Below are positions 24,001 through 36,000 of a DNA stretch of 64,000 bases, piece by piece. Both the position numbers and the translations under genes were made by a program. Source of the stretch: Trileptium ribeirensis (taxonomy: Eukaryota > Nematoda > Enoplea > Enoplida > Thoracostomopsidae); contig JASANE010012243.1 in assembly GCA_030248225.1 (NCBI GenBank), forward strand, positions 31,079 to 95,078, in the 5' to 3' direction. Position 1 is the stretch's first letter. Each line of letters opens with the position of its first letter. The notes under the pieces are model-generated. The model had not been told where the DNA came from. It worked only from the letters and a program-made list of their open reading frames with translations, and ran no database searches.

Positions 24001-27000
24001 AGAACGCTTTTAGAATATTTTAGCCCAAAAAAGGAAAAATTAGCATATTTTTAGCCTATCAGAAAAAAGTTTTGCTAATTTTTAGTGGCACAGGGAAGTA
24101 CCTGGGGTACCTAGATGCATGAACTGGAGCAAATACGAGGAGGTCGATATGCCTAAATCCCAATAGTCCTACTCGGAGAAGCTAGTAAAAAGATGAAACC
24201 AAACCGTTTAACATGTTAAATAACCGTATCCCTGACCGTTACCCTGAGGCAAGCAGGTACTAGATCGACACAGAAACAAAAATACTTTTGCTAAATGAAC
24301 TAAGAGGAAATAATTAAAGGTCCGTTTTGGAAGGTTTCGAAAGAAACCAAACTTCGGAGTATATATTTGGTATATTCGTTTATAATCGAATAAAGTAGGA
24401 ATGTTTTTCTATCAGGACTGGGGGTATTAAACGGGAAACATTATCAAAGTACGCTTCGATGAAAAGCCATTAATTTCTAGATCATCCATCGCTTGCATTC
24501 TTCATGCATTCTGTTCGGGAATTTTATTATCGAATTACTAACACTAAAATAAACGATACAGGCTAACAAAAAATTCAGTTCTGGCCAAATAACATGAAAA
24601 CTAAAATAAAAGGTAGTGTAAGTATTACCTTAAAGCAGAACTTTGCACAGGATTCGAGCACATAAGAAACATCGATATAAATACCTATACTCAAACTTCT
24701 GCGCAAAAAAATTGTCAGTATTTAATTATTTGAAAATATACTATTTACCCAAGCATAAAACCATACGATCTTGGCCATCCGAGAATAAGCGACGCGACAA
24801 CCCCTACAGTTACAGCTTCAGCGATGCACGGCAACAGTGTTAGGCGGATGCAAGGACCTTTCAACGTCTTTAACGTAAAGAAATCCAAACCGAGGCCTGC
24901 TTGAAGCAAAACTATTCCAAACGCAGCTTGCCTTAAACACAATGTTAAATTCAATTTCTAATTACAAATTATAATAAATCTTCTTCTGCAACACGCGTTC
25001 TTACTCTCCAAATACAATTAATTTTAAAAAATTTAAAAGTAACCATTTCTGCTTCCAAAGTTAGCATTTTCAGCGCACTGCGGCGCTCCACAGGGTTAAC
25101 CATATAACCAATGTTACGATTTCAGAGAATAAATCCAGCGCGTTTGCTTAACAGGCTAAATACCCCTGAAGTCCAAGCCAGCATTCAAGAAACTCACTTA
25201 GTCAAACTATTTCAGAGTATTTATTTAGACTTTGGCTCTTATCTCGAAAGCGGTTGCCTATGCAATACCAAAATATCTGCAATTTGTAGTTCTTGATGAA
25301 ATAATTCCGAATGTGGTCTGCATTTTCAACATACGTCTAGCAGAGTTCTGAAATGTTGGAACACAAAATAGCCTAAACCGAAAGTATTCAATTTGTGTTG
25401 GTTTTGGCAGGATTTGGCGGAAAATCATTTTGGCACACAAATCACGAACGTGACACTAAAAGTCAAGGCACAATTTTGTACAATTAACCGCCATGTAACT
25501 CCATTCGCTACACTCGCTTCGTTTTAACAATCTATCTGCACAATATTTTAATCAACCATTGGTAATTATTTCTTGTTTGCAATACCAAGTTGCTTATTAC
25601 ACTTGTTTATCGACTGATGTTCAGTCAGACTGCGTCGTCCACAATTACAACGAGATGCGTCTAGCAGTGACCACTAGCAATACGCTACAGTATCCGTACA
25701 GAAATCTACGTAGACGTTCTCGCCTAACATCGACAATGAACTTTTTCCGGGACCATTTACATTACATTTATTTTTGTGGAGTAATTACGGATGAATGATA
25801 TTATACAGTATGGATTTTGGATTGCAATGACTTTGACGATCGTTTCACTATCACAGCAAGTCATTTCAACTGCACTTAGCAAGTTTTCATAGCATACTGC
25901 TAACGACAAAATCATTTGTCTTGAATCAAGAAATCTCAAAGTGGAATGAAAGAGAGGGCGACAATGATCATAGCTTAAATAGGGGCCATTAACCCATTCT
26001 GTCAGATGAAAACCATCTCAACTATTGAATTGGGGGTGTTGGTAAACCAGATAGTTTTTGCTGTTGTCGCTCCGAGCCGGTGGCAAAATTTTGTAGCGTC
26101 TATTAAATTCAGTGCCGCCTAATTAATTTTATCTCCGTTACGCGAAACGTGTCAGCCCAGAAACAAAAATATATAATACATATTTTTGAAATTCAATTTA
26201 GAAGCTATTATTTGATCAATTAATTAAAATCGTGTAAAAATACCGATAGCTCAGAGGCAAAATTTTGTATATAGCATTATTCAACTAATCTAACCTGTTA
26301 TGGCCAAAATGTGTTATATGGAACGAACTACATAATAGTGAAGAGACTCTGAACATAGCTTTAGTGGTTGGCAAGATATTTCATAAAAACAATTCGCTGT
26401 ATGATATTTACCCAAGTTCCACAACGGAGCAAAACGTGGTATATGACGTAAATATCATATATAACATTTCGCTTTTTCGATGGAATAAATAATTCTAAGC
26501 ATACTGCGTTCCACGCAACATCGTATATATATGTGCTTGTCAACTGCTTAGTACATCTGTACCACAGAATACTTGGTAACTGCATATGTAATGTGTTAGT
26601 TCCCGCTTTCATTGCCTTTGATAATCAGTTAAACATGATAAAATTTGTGACCGTTCCGTGTTATCACCGGCTGAGCAAAGCAAGATTTTGATGTTTAACC
26701 AGATGTTGGCTGACCGAATGCCACAGATCGTCGAAATTATTTACCTCGCATATATATTTATAAAAGCAAAATATATATTCACAACGCAGTTAACAATGTC
26801 GTTCCGAGCGAAACACGTTCTGGTGATGGACATATGGCCAAAAACAAAAAGCGTTCAAAATCCGATATGGGTCATTTCACGAAACCATGTCATTTTAGTC
26901 GGGGGGGCTACATCGGCACTTTTTGGCCCATACCACCAGTCTTTTGTAAGGATTCAGTAGCATAAAAGACTAAGCAAATGAACTCAGAAAGCGTCCAAAA

Positions 27001-30000
27001 AGGGTCATGTTTCCATATATTGATATATATATATGTATATATGGGTCATTTCACGAAACCATGTCATTTTAGTCAAGGGGGGCTACATCGGCACTTTTTG
27101 GCCCATACCACCAGTCTTTTGTAAGGAAATTTAATGTCGCTGTGAGATGCAGTAATAGCATATCCGACGATCATAACGAGGTATGGTGGACCTCTGTACC
27201 CCAAACGTAGCAGGAGCCAGAGGCCCTCAACCCGGGTTGGCCAAATGAAGCCAAAAACACATGTCCTAATATAAACGTTCGCCGTATCGCTAGCACGTGA
27301 TACATGTGTGTTTTTCATTTCACTGTGATCCATTGGTATTTGCTAATTTATCCGGAAAAACTTGTGAGTAAGCATCGACACTGAAGCTGACGTCAAGCTT
27401 CCGAAAATTTTTTTTCGTGACATGTAGCCCCCCCGACCAAGGTCAAAGCTGGCAGCTTTCAGACGCTGGTAAATAACGTAAAAGTGCACTAGCGCCAAAA
27501 ATGCTATATAACGGTAATCGCAATCAGTACAGGTGTTATTCAAAAAAAGAATATCAGCGTCTGTCCATGTGTTATTTCATTATGAGGTCGAAGGTCATAA
27601 AATGCCAAAAATGGGGTATGCAAAATGTAGCCCCCCCCCGACCTGACCAAACTTAAATTTAAAAAAGCCAAATTTAGCACACGGTCTTACAATAGGCCGG
27701 ATATAAACATAGTAAAGCCCCACTAGAATCGACCTATCTATTAAAAATTTTTAATGAAAATGTAGCCCCCCCCGACCGCATGTATAATAAAAGTAATCGA
27801 AGGTCGCAAGAATCATATTAGTATATAAGTTCATCATCATTGCATTATGATATGGGACCGTGCTTTTAACTGGGCAGCTAGGGAACCCTTCTGCCTGCCC
27901 GCACATCTATTACACGCAATGTCCTTGGTATCATCACTTAAATGTAAGCTGGTCATAGATCAATTGTATTTGTTTTACACCAGCTTACATCTAGAATGTA
28001 TAGAAGTAGCTAAAGTTTGGCGCGTTGCATGTTGTAGGAAGCTGTAGCCCCCCCGACTCAACATATCGGGGTGCCATTTTTTACAAGGCCTAAGGATCTG
28101 CCTGAAATTTTTTCTCAGACGTCCCCCGCTCATGGTTGGTTTGTGAGCATAAAATGGTATCTGTAGGTGCTGTCTCCGTTGCGCTAGAAAAACTTCTGCG
28201 ATAGGCTTGTTCTAAATTGGTCGATTTTAACCCCAATAATGCCCTAGCAGCATCAATTTTAGGTCGCAAGTGCTCCAAATGGCTTGACGAGGACCATTTT
28301 GGATGGACTTGCATAAAAACAGACCATGGTTCGCGTGTCACTCCGTCAACCTACAGAATAATGACTTATTTCGGATTAAAATTTGACCCCCAGGGGGGCC
28401 CTTTCCAACCCCTGTAGCAGGTTTCAGGTAGCTCGTTTTGCATAGAGACCTCGATATTCGAAAAATTCAGGGTTTTTTACATCGGTAGGGGTCTATACAC
28501 TGTACATTCGAAAACGTTTCATTTTGGCTTCAAAAAGTGGTGTTTCAAAAGTACATGGTTTCGTGAAATGACCCATATGTATTTCATAAAAATAAGACTT
28601 AAAAACGAATCTTGTTCATTCCAAAAATTGTTGCATTGCAATAACAATGGTGTATATTGTGATAATTATTTATATTATTTCTTTAGGAACAAAAATTAAT
28701 TTTATGGGCAAAAATTCGGTATTTTTTGATATTTTTACAGAGCACTGGAACGAAAAACATAATGACAATGCTGCTGATTCACATAGCGAGCGAAGCAGAT
28801 ACGGCGGGCGAAAACAGTGATGTCACCGACTCAAGTGATTCCAAAGACTCTAATTATCATCCTTCTTCAGATTGCGATGTTGAATCGCGTTGCAGAGATA
28901 ATGCAGATTCCGAGTTGGTGAGGATTAGCTATAAATCTATAACCGATAAAATACTATTACACGCTATTATCGATCTGTTTATATCACCATATTTTGCATA
29001 ATCATAACCAAATATTATTGTTTTGGCTTTGCAAAACATCATCAAAATACTGTCGTTTATTTACACCATATTATATTAAACCATCGACGGCGATTTTAAT
29101 GATTAAACGACCATTTTCAAAATTTACAGTGCCAGGCAGAGAATTGCAGTCTAATTTCTAATTTTGAAGCGGTCATCCAGGCAGTATTCGGTACCCTGGT
29201 TCCGAATAACAGGCACCCAGTCTATATCCCATGACTAGAAGTTCTCGGTAATAAATATAGCTCGCCATAGAGAGAGGCAGGCCTCCAAAGGAGATTCACT
29301 TGTTAACGACACCTAGGCAATTCTCGTTTTAGCTGAGATCCGGACGGCATTCAAACATTTTGAGCACTTCCAGGACACCAAAACATTTCCAAGTCTTAGC
29401 CCAAAGGTTGGCGGGGCCGTCCCGCAGCCCACAATATGTCCAACCCAGAATGTTCGTTGAATTGAAATGCTAGTATATTGTAATTATTATTATATTACTT
29501 TATATTCTTAATAGAGCGAGTGAAGCAAGCGGAGTCTCCGCTGCGGGCACTAAGGGGAAAAGCGTGAAAATTTCATTTTTGTCTGTTTTTGTAGTTCATA
29601 CGTTGATGGATCGATAGGTAAAATTTTTATGCTTTTTTGGTTTGTATTTTAGTGGATGACGATATATCATTTGTTGAACGGGAATAGGCTCCGACCCCAT
29701 CTTCATGGTCAAAATGGCCGAAACAAGTTTTTAAAAGTTTTTTGCTAAATCTTGAAATACGGATGCCACTGTTTCGCGGCGTATAGCTGGCGACACAGGC
29801 TTCGCATCAAAAATGTAGACCAACGTTAAGAATCAGCTCGTCGAGATCTACAACTTTATGAATGTCACATTTATGTGAAACCGCTCCCTGGTCATCTGTT
29901 GGACCGAATATAGTTTGTCGACCCTTTGCTATTAATTTTTCAGATTTTTGACTTAGAACGACATGCTATTAGGTTATCGAGCTCGCCGAATACGATGGTC

Positions 30001-33000
30001 TTGTTATTTAGAGTCTATCTTGACTATATCATAATTCTTTATGGGGTTTCCAAGGATTTACGGTCGACGAACCACATTGCAAAAATGTAGTCTGTTTTCA
30101 TTTTTTGATTATGTATTGCGTGCATGGCATCAAGCATTATTATCTATAGGTTTTCCTGAACGCTATACAATAATTTGGATACCTGGTGTTCAACACGTAT
30201 ATTTCATGCCTCTCCATACGTTGTCAACGGGTCTAAGGCCAGTGAATCCGATTTCCAAAATATAAAGTGTGTCTTCAGTAACTTGGTTAAGTATTGCGTG
30301 CGTTGCAACAAGAACGGTCGACTTAGGTTTATCAGTATGCGAAATATGATAGTTTGGTTATTTGAAGATCCACATGAATATTTTACGCATTTTTCTGACG
30401 TTTTCAACGCATTTGGGGTCAACGAAACAGATTTGCAAAATTAATATGTCTTCTGCAGTTTGGTTACAATTGGGTACAAAGAGCCAAGAATGATCTACGT
30501 ATATAGGTTTTTCAGTACGCTAGATATGATGGTTTTGATTATCTAGCCCAGCACGACTGCTTCACACATGTAGAACTGTTTTCAATGGGTTTAGGGTCGA
30601 CGAGATTTTAGGACATTCAAAGGGTTCTGGATTCGAAAGGTTTTAGGGTGGTATATACATCAAATGCAGCCTATTGCAGGTGATTACACAAAATGACAAG
30701 TTATAGATGAAACCTCGCTAGCTCCGTTTCAATTTTGCTTGCAAGATACAAGGATATTCTACTTTATGAGAAAAATACTGTAGTAATGAACTATTCGGCA
30801 TTCAGAGCTCCATAATTAATGTAAAAAACGTATTATGATCGTCAATACCTGAGGTACGCAGCCCACATTGGATCTATATATTCAACGACATCTAGCTGTG
30901 GAACATTACGCAACAAAAATCCTGCTACCAGCATACCTGCAATAAACAGAACACGATTTTGTTAAAAATTCATTCGCACTATAATATAATTTACTTTACA
31001 GTGCATTACTTTCGCCTACTACTGCAACAAATATGAAACAGCGAATCAATTCCAAATGTTGTTCCTGCGTTTAGCAGTCAATTACCACGCATAAATAAAG
31101 CACCCGAACACAAGGGAACTTCACTATTAAATGTAGCCTTTACATTAGTACAATCCGTCATCGCCATCAGATGAGCACAGTGAGAAGTTCGCACGCAAAG
31201 AACAATGTGGATTCAGACCAGGCCGAAGTACAGAAAATCAAATCCATGGTCTACGCATGTTACCAGAAGAACGATATGAATACCATCAACCGACCGTCGT
31301 GGCTTTTATAGACTTCGAAGCAGCCTTTGATTCTGTTCATAGAGTCGCTGTACAAAATATTAGAGTCCGAGGGCTACCACAGAGCTAACTGCTATGATCC
31401 GAGCACAAGACTAGAAAAGAAATCATTACAAAGACAAATCCGCAAAGAGTTTGCTGTACAATTAGATACGACTGGCTTCTCCAAGCTATCAAAATTATAC
31501 CTGGGGTATGAATTTTGGTTTCCCCATTTGGTAACTGAGGAAGTTGGAAATATACACCTGGGGACAATTCTACCAGTTCAGTTGGGGTACTCCAATTGAA
31601 CTGGGGGCACCATAAATCAGTATAACTGTAACAAAACGTTAAATATGTGTATGTCAATTAACGACTAACTGCAATTGCGGATATGCAACAATAAAAAATT
31701 CAATGACCCCTCAATGAAACATTTGTGAATTATTAGCCAAAGTAGTGAAAAATTTGCATATTTTTGGCTAACAAAGAATTAGCCGCACAGGAAAGTACTT
31801 GGAGGAGCGGATGGCCATGAGTTGGGGAAACCAAAATTTTCCTGAGGGCGTGAACCTGGGGAAAGTCGATGTACGTGCCCCTTTCCCTATTTGGAGAAAC
31901 CGTCACGATGTGATATCAAATAAAAAATGCACTATACCATCATTATATTAATCAACCACCGTGAGGAGTTATGGAAACATAGACCGCTAAAATGAATTTT
32001 TCGCTTAGTTAGGATTATTTGAAAGAGCGAATATTTTTCTACTTGTCCGTTTCATTGATAATTAATCTGGCCTTTCCACAGAGGGTGCCGCACTATTTTC
32101 AAGCTCCCCAAAGGTCATGCCACCAGGACAACCCTCAGCCCCCTCCCAACTATTTTGATGTGACATCAAAAATTACTGTTCTAACACAATCCGGTATAAC
32201 ATAACTAACTACTACTGTTTGTATTAAAACTGTTTACGAAAAAAATTTAAGCAAAATGACGCGCGGCCTGAAAATGGTATTTTCAGTAGGCAACTAAGGA
32301 ATATTATACAAAATCAATCGTATACATGTTGTAAAGGCATCATAAACATCATAAAATGCAATGATTTGACTTTCTGCTGATTTGTGACCACGGTTTCCAT
32401 CAGCTAATATGTGGAAGGGAGGGAGGAGTCTCCCAGGTATTTGCGGTGCCCCCAAGTAGGAGCTGGGCGCCCCAAGCTGAAAATCACAGGTTAAGCTTTG
32501 GTTCTGTGAAGAGTCTAGTCAATATACCAGAGGGTGTACACCATTGTTAAATTATACACGCACGGCAGACAAAACAACTTACCGAACAGAGGAGGCAACT
32601 TCGCAAGCGATGCAGCCCATCCAAATGCATAGCATGTGATAATCAAAATATACAACCCATAAAAGTTTTCATAATTGGCTGAAACAGAAATGAAAGATTT
32701 TTGAATATGCAGCAATTAGAAGTAATTGCGTATTACAACTCTGAGTCGAGTCGAGCTTGTGGATCTTAAAATTTCACGCTAGAGACGGGTCACGCCAACT
32801 TTCTCAAAAAATCCTGTCGCGGGTCCATAAGGTCAATTAAATGCTTTACTTGCTTAATATGTACTTCAGTTTTTATTGAAACATTTACATTGAAGTTTAT
32901 TAAATTTGAACGTTTTATTCACGGCCGGCCTTATTTCGGTCCGATCCTACTTTTTCGTTAAATAAGTCTATTTGAAACGGCCTTCATATCGACCAACATA

Positions 33001-36000
33001 AGATTTGACCATTCGGTATAAATTTGGTAAACGAGCGGAGCCTACAAAGATTCAGAACAAGATCAGCTGAGTCTAAAAATTAATAGTGGTTGTCACCACT
33101 AGCATCGACTCACTATTCAACAGATTTTTTCATGTCGAGAAAAGTATTACATACTTATTATTTGTCATCTAACGACGATTTTCAAAGCTAATATATAAGT
33201 AGTGTTATTAACCGTTGTAACTTACACAATACATAGAGTTCGCAAGATAACAATGAATAAATTATTAAATATATAAATAATATGCAGCTTTAGAAACAAA
33301 TTATTCGAAAGCTTTGGCACGAAGATAAAGTTATTTATTAAATAGACGTGTATGTTCACGTTTGGCAAAAGTTTATATTTTTAAGGAAGATGGCATTTTA
33401 CAAATCACATTTCTGACTAAGATTACAATAATCAAGACGTGGGTTCATCTCAAGGAGCTGTTAGCACATCAAGATTAAAATCTTCAGAGAAAACGACGCT
33501 CGATTTTTTCATGTGAGTTAAAAATAATTTCATATAATACCAAAAACATAAGAGTAGAAATTCTACAGCTTTGCAACTAATTTAATGAAGTTAAACATTC
33601 AATTAAACTATGTACATACGTAGAAACACTTAAAAATGTACCTATAGTCTTAATCGAGGCGTTTTCGCATCGTTTTTGACATGAACTATTTTATCATTTT
33701 TTATTAAAACATTAAATTGTGAAAATTTTTCTATTTCCATGTCGCAACGATTGAACCGTCATGCCACAATTTCATGCCCATGGGAAAGTCCACCGCCGGT
33801 TTTCCCGAACCACAAAGAGCTTTCGGTTCACGCCCTGCGACGAAATTTACAGACTCGAAAAGCCAGATAATCTTCGAGTTGGCAAAATAGATCATAGACT
33901 TACAATGTAAAGATTTTGTCCGAGTTTTATTTCGAAGAATGTCCTTTGATTTGTTTGACGCAAGCGTTGGTTGATCGAAAAGACAGTACATCAACGCAAA
34001 GATTGAGCTCAATATGAGCATACTCAGAAGGAACGAATGCATCTGAAACAAACGATAATATATTAGTAAATAAAAACGTTGAAACTACATAGTGTGGATG
34101 GTGTTTTTCCTAGCATGCAAATCTCGAAGAAACATTATTAGTCTTATTGTTTCGAACGCCTTGTTCCACGTCAACACGTCAACTGTTTTAAGAAATCGAT
34201 GCATAAACAAATAGTAGTAACAGAAGCTAGATCAAGCTTCGCAACAGATTGAACGCGAGATAGTAAATTCATCTCCGGCGGCTGTAGTGACTACCCTCTG
34301 AGACTGATCACCGTTACTGTAACACTGTACCCTGCTAGTACTCAAATTAATAATAATTAATAAATCTTAAAATTGTACTAGTACTATTTTGTACTAAAAT
34401 CTCTAACTGATGCATTTCCCGCCGCTTTTAACTATACTGTATTCAACTAAGGCCGGCTCACAAATGATCTATAAAACAAAAACAATATTTTGACGACTGT
34501 ACGTTTGAGACCTTATAAAAAGTGGCGTTACATAGTGATGTTTTGGATACATACGTAGAATTGCCTGACGCCGCTTGATAAAAGATGATTTAAACATTGT
34601 ACAACCAAAAGTTAAGATGATTTTTGTACTATACAGTAATCCTTCGGTTATGACCGGTAGAAACTAGCATCTGGCATGCGAGGACGAAAAATAGCAATAC
34701 ATTGAAAACCTTAGAAAAGGCGTGAAATATTCGTGCTGGTCTCCATACCAAATCATCGTGTTCATACGCCGAAAAACCTATATAAAGACCATTCTTGATG
34801 CCCGTATGCCAAACATAATCAAACTACTAAGGACTGGCTGTATTATGAAAATCTCGTTCATTGACTCTAAACCCTTTGAAAACCCATAAAAATTCATAAA
34901 ATCCTGCTCAGCTATTAACGAAACGTTTGCATTCACCATGCCGAAAAGCCTATAAAGCGCATTCTTGATGTTCTGTTCGCAAAACACAACAACGAAGCTA
35001 CTGAAGACAAACCATATTCTAGAAATCGGATTCACTGATCCTAACCCAATGAAAAAGCATGAAATATTCGTGCTGGAGCTACATAACCGAACCATCGTAT
35101 TCTGTGCACCGAAAAACCTATATATGGACTATTCTTAATGCGTGGCAAAACAAATGAAAACACACTACATTTTAGAAATCGGGTGCGTGGACAGTAAAAC
35201 CCTTGAAACACCTTGAAAACGTATAATACAGTTAAGTTGGACTCTATATAGCAAAACTATCGTATTCAGCGTGCTTAATAACCTAATAGATACTCGTTGT
35301 AAGGTAAAAAATACTCAATAACATGCCGAAATTTGAAAAATAAATATTTCTGGCAAAGGGCCGACAAACTATATTCGTGCCCATGGAGCGGTGCGCAAAA
35401 AAGTGTGGTCAGCAAGGTTGTAGATCTCGTTGAGTTGATTCTGTATGGTAGTCTCCATTTTTTCGATGCGACGACTATGTCGCGAGATATGGGCTGCGAA
35501 ATACTGGTACCCGTATGACCAGATTTGCCAAAGAAACCTTAAAAACCTGTTTTTTGCCATTTTGACCCTGACGATGGGGTAGGAGCTGTCCAATTTCCAT
35601 TAAAGGACACATCCTTCATCACTTTTGCTACCAAACAAAAAAATTTTCGAAATCCAACCACCGGAAAATAAGTTATGCGCGACACAAACAGACAAAAAAG
35701 AAATTTTCAAGATTTTTCCCCTAGCGCCCAGAATGGAAACCCCCTCGGTTCGCTCGCACCATTTAAACTATTGATATTGCATACAGAACCGTAATTTATC
35801 GCCGGCAAGGCAAGTGTATACATGTACATTCAACTTCCTGTAAGCCTTATATATTTTACACTAATGACAAATACAGTTAGTAATCGAGAATACGATGTAA
35901 CCAACTCCAAATATTTCTGCTACTGTTTTATTATGTTAAATTAGAGTGTATACCAGGTTACCATGATTACAAAGCATATACACCAAAAATTTCGGAGAAG

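Noticed and set aside
33731..34042. A short secreted protein (103 codons with a signal-peptide-like start)
   Set aside because: The start coincides with a splice acceptor, and a GTAAGT donor at 33904 with the right phase makes the first 46 codons an exon of the antiporter; the rest is intron.
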